Positions 11,757 through 23,125 of a DNA stretch of 64,000 nt are shown here, piece by piece (within the stretch, counting starts at the first letter, position 1; each line of letters starts with the position of its first letter). Under the pieces are notes generated by a model that worked only from the letters and a program-made list of their open reading frames with translations, searched no databases and was not told the origin of the DNA. Origin of the DNA: Pyronema omphalodes (Eukaryota; Ascomycota; Pezizomycetes; Pezizales; Pyronemataceae); the NCBI GenBank assembly GCA_024516155.1, contig JAJJXM010000011.1, positions 372,001 to 436,000 of the forward strand. Reading direction: 5' to 3'. Made by a program: the position numbers and the translations under genes.

Positions 11757-14700
11757 TTATAGTGAATCCCAGCCACCAGTGTTGATCTCAGCTTCCAACT
11801 TTCTCGAAATCACTGACGGGATGCCGTGGTTCAGCCAAACGCTACGAATTAACGCATCATATCTTCGCTGATTCAAGAAGAGCTGACGAGTGCGTCTATG
11901 TTTCGTGTTAGTACCTATCGGAAAGAACAACCTAGAGAGCAACAAGAGGCCAATGAACATACCTGAATCCCAAATCCGTTTCACCATGCACATCAAGATA
12001 TGGAGCTTCTGCCCAGGTCCCGTTACGATTATGTAAATGCAACAGCGCACATTTTCTTATATTAATAAATAATCCGATATTTTTTCCGCATCTATGATCC
12101 CAGTGGTTAGGTATGATCACTCACTACCAATTAATAACATTGAGGACTTACTTCATCATATGTTTATTACAACCTCCCAAGTGATGTGTTTCGTCTTCGG
12201 CAGGTTCAGACGGTTCAAATGTACAACACAGCGCCTGTGAGCACATAATCTCACCACAAAACAAGCACACAGCCGGATCTGTAACTTCGCCTCCAGTGCT
12301 GGGACACTTCCGTTTCATTGATTCTTCCACAAGAGTATCGAAGTTCTTCGGTAATCCAACCAGCTCAAAAATCGCCGGGTGGGAGACAGAGAGTTGGTTG
12401 CTCTTCTGGGCAAGATGCTTCAGCCAGCCTTGGATTGTCTGTTGCAAGAAAATACCTTCCTCATTTTCTGCTAGTACGGTGGTGAAAACCTCGTCCACAG
12501 TTGGTAGACCGAGAATTTTGCACAACCGAGAAGCTTCGGGTTCATCGGGTTCCGCAAAACCACTGAAGGGGAATACACATCCGAAGCGGGCGTAAAGAAG
12601 GATCACGGTTTTCCGAAGGAAAGGAGTAGCATAAGTTCCGATCAGGTGGCGGAAAATGGCTAGGGCGAAACTCGAAAAGTGATCAATTCCTTTGAGCGTG
12701 GAAGGGGACCAGATAGTTATTTGACGAATGAATTTCTGCATCGCAGAAATCTGCGACTCGGTGTATCCAATATGACCTTCAATTTCGGCAAGGCTTTCAG
12801 AGCGTTCCCAATGGCTAAGGATTTCGGGGAGCTCGCAGTCGCGACCGAAAGCCAGAATTGCTTTGACGAGCTCAGCAATGTAACAAAGACGAATAAAGTG
12901 CTGAATATGCCAGGAGAAGCTGGGGACTGCACAAACAGATGAGTCGGCAAGAAAGAGGAATGGATCCGAAGCTAGAAAAGGGTCGAATTCTAAACTGATA
13001 TCTGCTCGCTCTGTGTCCGTGAACATCCTAGGATGTCCAATAAACATTCTACGTAATTGCGCGTTTTCCATCTCACGGAACTGTCGCAGAGTTCCGTCAT
13101 TGCGTCCCTTGAGGACCCCGATCGCGAAATACGATGAAACAGTTTCCGATAGAATGCGCAAGTGCGAGATAACCTGGGGGGATATTTTGTCCAGAAGTGT
13201 ATATCCCGTTTCTGATGCTATTCCACGCTGAGCAATTTCAACTGCAGATATCGAAAATCCTAAAGATCTTACGATGGAGTCACAGTAGTTGAGTTCAGGC
13301 CAAGGTGTGCTTAGCGACGCATAATGGGTACAGATCTTGTTATCTCTGAACGTGTCCCGTAGCCGGTGGTAGGTTCTATGTAGCTCTTCTAGGGAATTTG
13401 TAGGCCGGGACGTAGGTATAGCTCCCATAGATACTGTAGAGGCGCTGGGGGGGTGCGGCGCTATTAGCGGAGAATCAACATGTGCACGCAAGTCTGGCCT
13501 GTTTTCTGCGACCTTCGTAGCGAGTTGTAACTGTGTTTGTTCCCGTAGTTTATCCGCAATCGATGCCACCATCTCATTCAAACCGTATTGTTGGAACATG
13601 GTTTGATACTTCTGGGCGCTTCCAGCCTCGGAATCAATCATTTTCTCCGTCCTACCAAGCAATGGTCCGAGCCCAGCCAACCATTCCGAGAAGCTCTCCT
13701 CGGGTTGTAGTACTCCACCAACAGGTGTCTCCTCCTTAGGCTTCCAGATGATTGGTAAAAACGCGTTTCCTAGAGCTTTACACAGCGGGCATACAAATTC
13801 TTTCCTGTCGAGGTTTTCGGGGTGGTTGCGAGCGATCTGGTATGGTTGGCGGCGACGAGTGGAATCGTAGTAGTGCTCGAAGCAGCTGAAATGCATAAGA
13901 TGGCTACAGCCAGTGACAACAGGGCCGCGTTTGACTTTGTCCGCAGGAAACCCTCGGCCTAGGCCTTGTCTTTCCACGAGGATTTCTGAACCATCCGCTA
14001 CCAGCTTTTTCTGAAACTTTCGGTTCATCTGCGCAACTCCAAAGGGTCGGATGTCTTGCGCAGAGCGGTCTAAGCAATCGGGGGTCTTCACAACCTCGAG
14101 AACGTAGTCCGCATCCATGGGGTCTGTCTGACGTAGAATATTACTCTCCGTGACATACGCCAAGGATCCATAAAGTCTGGATTCGTTCATCTCTTCCTGG
14201 CAGAGAATACATGTACCAGAAGGAAACTTCCAATGCTGTTTCTCCTCATGGGGCATGGAACTGTTGTCCTCGGTGTCGCTATAATCGTCATCCTCAAAGT
14301 CTAAACCAGCCGTATCCATAAATGTTTGCTGCTGTTGCTTGAACTGCTCCATAATCTTGGCCTGTCGTTCTTTCGCTAATTGCTTCTTTCTCTGTGCTTC
14401 CGCTTCCTGGCTACTCTTCTCGTCCACCTCAAATTTCTCGCCCATTCCTGTAGCTAAAGCAGCGATAGCCGAGAAAGCAGCTGGTCGTTTCTGCTTGAAG
14501 CTACGAAGAATATAATTAATCTTTACCCAACATGATTTGAAGTCTTCAATACTAGCAAGACGGTACAAAACTGTAGCAATCGTTCTGTGGCCATCTGCAA
14601 TGGCCAAATCGGAGTTACCGGATGCCTGTTTTTCCAGTGCATGTAAAACAAAAGAATCGGTCGATTCGCCATCTTCTAATGAATTATCCTCAAGGACTGC

Positions 14701-17700
14701 AAGCTGAATTAGGTGCAGGCAAAGTTGCAAAAAGATATCGACCCGAGTTTCTGAAATACTGGGGTTGAATGTTTTGAACTGCAAAGCGTATGCTAAAGAG
14801 TAGTAAATAATCTGAGCAAAGAGGGCGGTTTTCGTGAATGCTGCAAGATTTTGGAATACACCGGACTCGATTGGTCGCAAACGTGGTTCGAGAACGACAT
14901 CGGCTTCTGGGATTCCCGTTTTCTTGGCAATTCGTGCCCGGCAGTTGTTCTCCATGTCTTCCCGTTGATTCTTGGTGAATTGCACGATGTATGGGTCGAC
15001 TTCATCCAGGTATTCGTCTTTCAGCGTAAAAGTACCAACATCCGCTAAGCCGTCAGGCTCACGATAAGTTGCAATTTCTGAAAGAATATCATTGAACTTA
15101 TCATTATCCTGTAAGCGTTCCGGAATGTGCCTACAAAGGTCAGAGAATGGCAATGGCTTGAAGCAGAGTATGTGAATCAGCTCCCGTCTAATCTTGAGAC
15201 TCTGTAGGTTGCGCTCTGATTCAACAGGGATCAAAGGGAGGCGATCGCTCAATACCACAATAAGCAGATGCAGGAAGTCTTCAACCAAATCCAGTACTTG
15301 TGCGTCGTCGTAGCCCCCCGGAGCGGTGTAATTTCCTTCCATCCATGGCTTGAGGTTGAAACGATGAACCATGTTGGCCAGCATTCGGCTTGGATTGACT
15401 GTCACCAAGGCTGTCTGGAGCAGGAAAATATCTCTGTGGTGGGTAAGATCCCGTTGGGAGATGCTGCGGTAGGTTTGCATCTGATGCCGAAGACTGAAAC
15501 CGTTTCGTACCCACATCCCAGTCTTCATCTGAGCCAACCACACGCAGACTCTAAGTGGGAAGTCAAACATCGCAATGGCAAGGTCCTCTGGCTCGTAGTA
15601 TTTGGCATCATTTGCCGGTACGTGAGGGAGGAAATCCGCCGATTTAAGCAATAGGAGCTCACGTAACTGCTCATTCGACATGCTCTTTCCGGCTTCGATG
15701 AGCCATGATAAAGTGTAATGTAGAGCATGGTGGAAACTAATTGGATCTTTATCGACAGAGAAGCGGACAATCTTGTAGAAGTTCTGCTTATTCCATCGGT
15801 CGGTATCGAATTCGAAGCCACCAATGTCCTGGAATTCGGTTGCAGCTTTCATTTCACTTTGGGGGAATCGCTCTCTTTGCCACCCCATTGAGTTCACTGT
15901 AGTATATCTAGCAGCAAGTTTAATAGCTCGGCGAAGGCCTTCGTGAACATTTTGGTCATCGCCATAGAATGCCTCAGCAAATTGCTTTGATAGCTTGTTG
16001 ATTTCCCTAGTCACCAAAGATGCGCTAATCCATGCCTCCGCTTCGTATTCGACGTGCTCGGTGACAGCACGCGTGTTGGGACATATTCCTTGATGTAGAC
16101 AAACAAGATCAAGGAACTGTAATGCGTATCGTGTCTCCACTCTCAACCTTTCCTTGACGTAATCGGCTCCTAAGATGTACCGCATATCATGGAAAAAATG
16201 ATACATTCGACGGTTAGTCAAAGGATTGGTTAATGGACCGCCATCGAAGGCAAGCGTTGCCGATGGGTTGACTTTATCCGGATGACCGACCTGTCGAGTC
16301 GTCAAGAAGGTATATATAATCGCCATGAGTGTAGTCAAAAAATTCCCTCTTTTAACCACCTCGGCAGTAATCGACGGCGTAGTCAACATTTGAAGAGACA
16401 TGTTAATAATGGAATGATCCGGTTCTCGATCAGCGACAAGATAGAGCTCTGCAATCGTTGGATAGAGGCCAGCAAAGCGCAGCCCCAATATCCTCTTGAA
16501 TTGCGGAATAACCACAACGGTGGTAATGTAGAGATCGCGGAGGTGAATTCTGGCTCTTTTCCATAGACGAAGATCAAACATTATCAGCCAATCAAGTCTG
16601 ACTCGTTTTTTCAAATCCTCATGCGGAGGAAGCCTGAATGGCTTAGATTCCCATGGTTTTTCAGTCCAATACGAAGGAGCAGACCCTTTAGAGCCAACGG
16701 TTCGCGGCAGATTTGGTGTGATTGGGATTCGAGGGGCTCCGTTTTCGTCATCACCAGCCTCTTGGACTTGCTCCTGTGCGCCATCGAAGCCTACTGGGCG
16801 GGGTGGGGTAAGCTCATCCACATAGCTTATAATCTGAGTAGGTGTTGGTACGATAGGAGCATCTTGTGGAGGATCGCCATTCTCGCTATCCGCTGTGCCA
16901 CTTCCGACCATTTCAACATCATCTTCATCGTCGTCAGTGCCTTCGTCTTCGTGTTCGTGTATGTGTTCATGGCCATGCTCATTCTCGTGTAAATCGTCAT
17001 CGTCATCGTCGTCGTTATACTCATCAATGTCCATTTCAAGTTGAGCATCATCTATGCCGTCCATGCCGTCCATGTCCATGCCGTCCATGGGTTCGTCTTC
17101 GTCCGAGTCCACGAGTCTTGCAATCTGAGCAGGATTAAGCAATGCAGAACTGAATTTTCCAAAATCCGTTTCTTCTATCCAGGAATGATCATCTATACCG
17201 TTCTTGCCAATCTCGGTGTTGGATGCCTTAGAACCTCGTCTCCATATTCCCAACAGCTCTTCGCAGACGGTTGTCCGAATGATATTATGATCCCCCCCAA
17301 CACTGCATCCGGATATATCTTCCAGCCATTCAATTATGGTTCCACACATCTGTTCCCGGAATGTGTCGCGGGCTGACCGAATAGTGACCGTAACTTTGAT
17401 GTGCTCAATGCGGCGGGATATGTCCAGTAGTCTTTTTATGTCCTGGGAATAACAAACGACGCTGCGTCCCATGGAATTTGTTTCGTGGGCTTTCATCTTA
17501 CCAAATTCTCTTGATTCTTTGCATGCCCTTGATACTTGCTCCTGTACCTCACTGACTGTGTGCTTCTCATCGTTCCAAAGGATTAGGGCGTACTCCATAT
17601 CTGGGTCTTCTGTTTCCTCGCCATAATATCTCGAGGTCAATCGTGATAGTTCCTCGTCCTTACGGATGGCTGCCTCTGACTTCTCTAATCGCAACTGTTC

Positions 17701-18390
17701 CGGGGCACATGATATAATATCACACAGGTAATCTAATGTTCTGGATATAGTGCTGCGAATAGACTGTACGAGGTCGGGTGGAAGCTGTGGGGGATTGATT
17801 TCGTCATCCAGGTGCATCTCGGTGTCACCAGGCATTGGAGTATGTATTGCGCACTTAACCGGTATTCTCCATGCTTCGGCATCCCCACAGTCACAACAAC
17901 CGCTGTTTCCCGGAGAGACGCTCACATACACAGTATGACCTTCGTGGTCTGACGAATCGTAACATTTGCTGCACAGCACGCAAGTGTCGTCTAAGGAGCA
18001 TGTTCTGCATAAACATCACCTTGATTAGTAACTGAATGTCCGCAATCCGGAAACCAAAAACAGGCGGCGTTAATCTTACTTGCATCGATATGTAGCCTCC
18101 CCAGTCTTAAAGATATGACCACACGGTTTGCCCCGTGCTCCAGCGCTGTACTCAGCACCTTCGGAAGCACCTTGGGCAGATGAGAGATTCCATGCCTCGG
18201 GAGTATTTTCGGTTGGAACCCCATTCGGGAAGAAGAATGACATATAGTCGCGGCGATGGCATGCCAGAGAGTTAAACAGTTCTTGCAGTAAAGCCGTACG
18301 AGCTTCGTTCGTGTATCGATAACGATGATCCTTCGGGGCATCTCTAAGCCTGTGAAGGAGAGATTGTTCTGACTCTGATAGGAACATCAT
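11757..18390 (-). CDS. UBR1: E3 ubiquitin-protein ligase Ubr1 (N-recognin)
   Basis: Recognises destabilising N-terminal residues and ubiquitinates those substrates (N-degron pathway). Exons 18390-18080, 18004-12152, 12091-11963 and 11895-11757 use introns of 75, 60 and 67 bp with good branch points, giving 2143 aa, the usual Ubr1 size. The UBR zinc box lies at about residues 90-160 (CGHIFKTG...CSLDDTCVLCSKC...HEGH...CCDCGD) and binds type-1 N-termini. A ClpS-like domain starts near residue 241 (YALILWNDEKHTVSEVQ) for type-2 N-termini. An acidic and His-rich insert sits near 420-460. The extended RING lies at about 1366-1510 (CILCQEEM, GCSHLMHFSCFEHY, CPLCKALGN). The C-terminal cap domain continues into the two small last exons (KNIGLFINIRKCALLHL; GIPSVISRKLEAEIN). 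The start ATG opens the only frame joining to the UBR box. Confidence 0.95.
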
Positions 18391-19261
18391 TCAGCGTGGC
18401 CGAGCGGTAAGCTATTGGCTAATATTTGTTGCGAAAAGCTTCTCAACTACCCCATCAGCCTATTTCCCTATTCATAAATACTGAAGACGTACAGCACAGA
18501 TCAGTTGGATATGGGTACGCGACGCGTAAGTACAATTATGCAAGCTTGATTAAGCACTGGTGCAAGGTGACGCAGGATTCCCGAAAGCTAAGACAAGATG
18601 ACTGGGTAGACTATTTCCAGTGCTGTGATGACAGAGATCGCAGCTTTGGGGAGAATTGTTGCGATGGTGATGGAGGAGAGGATGGGCGGTGGTTCGCAGA
18701 GGGTTGTGCTGGCCGGTGCTGGATGATGCTAGATGGTGCTAGATGGTGGGGATGGTGCTGGGTGTTGGGTGGGTGGTGCTGGATGGTGTTGAACGTCGGT
18801 GACAGACGATGGAGGGGTAGTAGATGGAACGGGTTAGCACATTTGTTGGAGCAGAAGAGTCGGGGTGCTTATGTGTTGTGGCGGAAAGTGGATCTCGAGA
18901 ATTTGGATGTGCGGCTGCTGCAGCAGCGGCGAAACATGCATTCAAATCCATCAAGCATGGGTTATTTTTTTTTTGCGTTGGTGGTATGTAATACAAAATT
19001 CCGCACGTCAGTTGAGACGGCATACGTACGTAGACCATCTCACAGTAAGGTACTTGTGTGTAGTACAAAGCAACCGGATCTGGACCACTACAACAGACAG
19101 TACAACAGAATGACAACCCCCCCGACACAACAGAATGGTGCACGGGGTAAAAAAAAACAGCATCAACCAATAACGAAATACCACTCCAGCAACAAAACAT
19201 GGGCAGATACAGTGGTGGAATTGATGTCCAGATTGTCCTGGAGAATGACAATCTGAGACTG

Positions 19262-19765
19262 GCAACCCCAGTGAAGGTGAAGGGACAAAGTGGAGAGAGG
19301 TGAGGAGGGAATGTAGGGAGGCAGAAGAAGAGAGGAAGCGGAGGGGGCATGAGGATTGCGAAGAGAGAGAGCAGATGGCGAGTAGAAAAACTGCAGGCTA
19401 TGATGAGGGCATGGTGGTGATGGAAAAGCCGAAGAGAGAAAGTGACATGAAGAGATAAAACGAGGGAAAATAAAGAGAGAGAAGGGCAGAAAAGAGTAGA
19501 AAAGAGTAGAGAGAATGACATAGAGTTGAAAAGAGTGGCGAGGGGAGAAGTGAGAGAACAGGAGAAAGGCGAAGGGAGAAGTGGAAGAAGAATTGAGTAA
19601 TGAAATAAGAGAGGCGAGTTGGGAGAGGTGGGGGAAAGAGGTGGGGGAAAGAGGCGGGTTGAGGGAGAATTTTCAAAGAGAGATGAGTCAGAAATGCGTG
19701 TTGAAAGAGGAGAGAAAAGAGAGATGAGTTGAGAGAGGCGAGTGGGAAAGAACAAACAGGGCTCC
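19262..19765. repeat. 500-bp purine-rich strand-asymmetric tract
   Basis: The plus strand is overwhelmingly A and G over about 500 bp, made of irregular GAGAGA, GAAGAG and GGGGAAAGAGG blocks. It is not a clean tandem repeat. Such polypurine-polypyrimidine DNA can form triplex (H-DNA) structures. The minus strand reads as Ser/Leu/Phe/Pro-rich frames only because of base composition. Confidence 0.75.
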
Positions 19766-20528
19766 ACATGTACAGACGAGAAGTAAAACCAGCACAAAGA
19801 AGAAGTGTGGCAATAGGTCCCGTGTGATGTACACACTGGGTCGAATCCCAGCGAGACTCTGAGGTAAAAGCCAGAGCCTCCGATATGTATTAAAACTGTA
19901 GCATACGTCGTGACCTTAAGGTTGGAAACTTTCGAGAAATCTAAATCAGATCAAAAAACTGGTGATTGTGCAGAATCCTCTCTGTAAAGAAGGGACTAGT
20001 GAAGAGTTTGGGAGTGATTGTCCGGAAGTTGCAGCCCATGATAGCAGAGGTAGGATTACTTCACAACCCCTCCAATCGGGAAGAAAACGTCTTCCGCTTG
20101 CCCCGAATAAACTTTGAGTTCCAACACAAGTTTGTCAAGGGTCGGGCAGAAGAAACATGTCAGAACATTTCTGTCACAGGATAACATTAACCGCACCACT
20201 ACAAATGCTTTTTTACCCCAGGTTACTCTTACCGGAATTAAAGGTCTGTTCTAGGCATTCTTAAGATCACATCATGTATATAGTCCAACACCGGTACATT
20301 CTATATAACCATCAGTTGGTAGTGACCGCAACCGCAGGGCTCGGCCGCAGGCCGGTACAGACTATAGAAACTCTTGTAAATTCTATCGAGGAAGTTGTGG
20401 GATCTTTTATTTGGGAAGGGCAAAAATATCTATTAAGAAATGTGGGTGCGGTTTGGTAATGAGGAAGAAATGTTTTTTATAGGATTATATTACGGATTTT
20501 GTTTTCACTAATTTTACGTTATTGAACT

Positions 20529-21444
20529 GGACCGGACTGGACCGTCATTTGCGATCCCATCCTGTAGTAGGACCAGGACCAGCCGTCCTTAAGGCACCAT
20601 GGACCAGACAGACCGCGAGTGACCGTGAGTGATCGTGAGTGACCATGACTAGGATCATTAAAAGTCACTCGAAACCGACCGTTCTTTACTACGGCCTATG
20701 GCGTTTGGCTGAGAAGATTATGATGCATTGCACGAATTAAAGCCAGTTATATGTGATTTCTCGCAAAAAATACTAAACCAATGAATAACAACGCTCCTTC
20801 TTCTCCCACTAAAATGCATCCATCCCCGGCACATTGGACTTTAGTGTGCTGAGTAGGCCCCGTTGGAGAAATCGCGGTGAGTATCTCATCCAGCTCTTGC
20901 AACTACATGGATGATGCAGTAACTATGAGGACATCACGATATTTTTACTTTGTTGGGAATTGAGTGATGGCTGTTGATGTTCGACTTACCGCGGCAATGA
21001 AATAGTTGAAAAGTCTTGCAGATAGAAGATGGAAGGTGAAAGATAGAAGGAATATGTATAGCAGAACCATACTTTACCAGGAAACATAAATAATGGAAAG
21101 CTACCACAGGCAGTCGACCTATTCAGGGTGGTGCGTGCACCTGCGGTGGATTGTAGATTTTACTAAAGTGTGGCATTCAGGGTTCACCTACTACAGTGCT
21201 GAAAACATCGCTGCCGTGGCCCATAACGTCTGGCAAACTTGAACCAAAACGCCGCCTGCAAACTAGCTAACTCGGAAACCAACGGTCCTGCCGTCATCTG
21301 CCGTCCCGTCCGGTCTTTTTGGGTCCATGGACAGGCCCGGACCACATAGCGACCGTCCGTCCGAAGTTGTGGACGGGACCGGACGACCAGAGTGGTCCCG
21401 TCCAGTCCGTCGTCCTGGACGGACCATGCCGAACTCTGGTGGGG
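20529..21444 (+). repeat. Dispersed repeat, copy A (about 916 bp)
   Basis: Aligns along its whole length, in the same orientation, with 61787-62944. Shared landmarks in order are a GGACCGGA-rich left end, AGTAGGACCAGGACCAGCCG, GTGCTGAGTAGGCCCCGTTG, ATAGCAGAACC or a close variant, TACAGTGCTGAAAA and the right end AACTCTG. Both ends are rich in GGACC/GGTCC blocks. No coding frame or clear terminal inverted repeat was seen, so the class is unknown. This copy keeps C and G at many sites where copy B has T and A, so it is the less decayed copy. Confidence 0.85.
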
Positions 21445-22050
21445 ACCGACCGAAGGCCGGATGAAAATCATACAATCTCTTGTATTTATTAATTATTGGA
21501 CAGGCGTACCGCATATGTATAATTTGGACATAGCAACAGAATAACCACAGCTCCAGAGGTTTCCTGAGAAAGAGTAAGTTTTCAAGAGCCCTTTAATAGA
21601 CAATTTTAGCCATAATAATCAAAAGGTATTTTGTGGTTCATGGAAAGCAATGGTCTTTGTATGGGATAACAAAAGTCAGGCACAGTGATCCAACAGAGCT
21701 CCTGACTTACCGATGAATATGCTTAAAATTGGTTATCATAGGGCCCGTAATTCTTTGCTTTTTCTTAGATCCTTAGAAAACGTCTGAATTTATATAGCTG
21801 TACTGTTGCTATGTGCCAATTGCATGGGGCGCCATACTCAAGGAAATCCCGAGTATATGTATACTGCATGAGACTGCTTTGCCGGGTAACAATCTATAGA
21901 TCTGGCTATGTAGTTACGAAGCTTGAAATCGATTTACACTGACAATCTGAGAGATCAATTGTAGAAAGGTAAACCACCCAACCAGCCGTCTACGGAGCTT
22001 GCGTCACAGCTCACTATCGTCAATCCCGCCGTCGCTTCTAACGAAACGCC

Positions 22051-22632
22051 ATGCCCACCACGCCTGCTGCTACACTCTCGAAGGCGGGTATCACCACCAA
22101 CGCCGAAGGCCATCGGGTTATTCCCGCCTCAGTACGAGCTGATGGCTCGGTGCGTCGTGAAATCGCTGTCCGACCAGGATATCGTCCTCCGGAGGATGTC
22201 GAAATCTACAAGAACCGTAACGCAGAGGCATGGAAGAATCGAGGATCCGGTGGTGTTCCTGGCGCAGCGCCAGTAGTCAAGCCCGAAGCCAAAGCGGGAG
22301 CCAGCGAGAAAAATGCAAAGCGAAAGGCTGCGCGTAAAAGGGCGAAGGAAAATGAGGAGAAGACCGATAGTCGGAAGGATGGAGAACCAGCATCCATAAA
22401 AACGGCACCTCCGGCAGTAGCAGAAACACCAGTAGAGCCGACCAAGAAGGCCGAACCAACCCCCGAGGACAAGGAGAAGCTTGCGAAGGCCATCAGAAAA
22501 AAAATTCGTCAAGCCAATGAATTGAAGAACAAGAAAGAGGGAGGAGAAAATTTATTACCCGAGCAGTTGGAGAAAGTTATCAAGATGAACGAGTTGATTA
22601 GACAGCTCAATGCTTTGGGGTTTGAGCAGTAA
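22051..22632 (+). CDS. PYM/WIBG homologue, partner of Mago-Y14
   Basis: Single-exon gene, 193 aa. PYM binds the Mago-Y14 heterodimer and helps strip exon-junction complexes from translated mRNAs in the cytoplasm. The N-terminal Mago-binding domain is at about residues 12-57 (AGITTNAEGHRVIPASVRADGS, then IAVRPGYRPPEDVEIYKN), the family signature. A basic, Lys-rich, probably disordered middle follows (AKRKAARKRAKEN). The C-terminal helix (PEQLEKVIKMNELIRQLNALGFE) matches the conserved end of PYM proteins. Length fits the family. The ATG is the first in frame and is preceded by a pyrimidine-rich leader. The presence of PYM fits the intron-rich genes around it. Confidence 0.92.
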   Translation: MPTTPAATLSKAGITTNAEGHRVIPASVRADGSVRREIAVRPGYRPPEDVEIYKNRNAEAWKNRGSGGVPGAAPVVKPEAKAGASEKNAKRKAARKRAKENEEKTDSRKDGEPASIKTAPPAVAETPVEPTKKAEPTPEDKEKLAKAIRKKIRQANELKNKKEGGENLLPEQLEKVIKMNELIRQLNALGFEQ

Positions 22633-23125
22633 GCCCAGGATTGGAGTCATGAGTTTCTATGGGCTTGCATCGCTTTGGCATGATTTTCAAACGAAACACT
22701 GTAATGGCGTGGTTAGAGAGAGGCGTTTTGGGGGATTTTGTGTTTATCGGTTCATCAGCGAAGATAATCATTAGCTTTTGGTATTTCGATGCTTGGTTGC
22801 TTCTTTTTTGCAGATCTGGGTAAGCACATTATGTAATTGGTATGCCTGCATATTTTCTGTTCTACCTGTCCTCAGCCGTTTGCTTGTGCATGTTGTTTCT
22901 ACGAACAGGAGTACGTACACTGCCCTCGGTATCGACGGAATGCTTCCATTTTCTACCTCCAGGCAACTGTCATCTGCTCCTTGTTTGTGCTTCAAATTTA
23001 ATAGTAGGTGCTAGAAGCTCCACTCATCCTCCACCCTGCCATCTTACCTGAGAACGGTTTTTTCGTTTTCTCCATCGTCCTCTTTTCCGTGCAGTTGGCT
23101 CCACAAAAAATCTGCCGGTTCACAG
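22633..23125. other. Spacer between PYM and the membrane-protein gene
   Basis: About 490 bp, holding the PYM 3' region and the promoter or leader of the next gene on the same strand. Short frames of under 80 codons overlap here but have no recognisable content. Confidence 0.6.

Larger units (their letters stand above)
18391..22050. other. Gene-poor spacer with repeats
   Basis: Lies between the divergent UBR1 and PYM starts, so it should hold both promoters. A 276-codon plus-strand frame from 18426 and a 365-codon minus-strand frame (18739-19836) are low in complexity, start at non-ATG codons or read through simple sequence, and match no family I know; I treat both as chance. The segment contains a purine-rich tract and copy A of a dispersed repeat, listed separately. 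From 21445 to 22050 I see only PYM promoter sequence. Confidence 0.55.

Noticed and set aside
18390..18405. TGGCCGAGCGG, a perfect pol III A-box match
   Set aside because: There is no B box within tRNA distance and no cloverleaf; it overlaps the UBR1 start region.
18426..19836. 276-codon plus frame and 365-codon minus frame
   Set aside because: They overlap each other, the plus frame starts at a non-ATG codon, and both read through GATGGTGCT-type or purine-rich simple sequence with no domain.
19800..19860. GGGTCGAATCCCA resembling a B box, with TGGCAATAGG upstream
   Set aside because: Spacing is shorter than in tRNAs, the T loop is wrong, and no acceptor stem forms.
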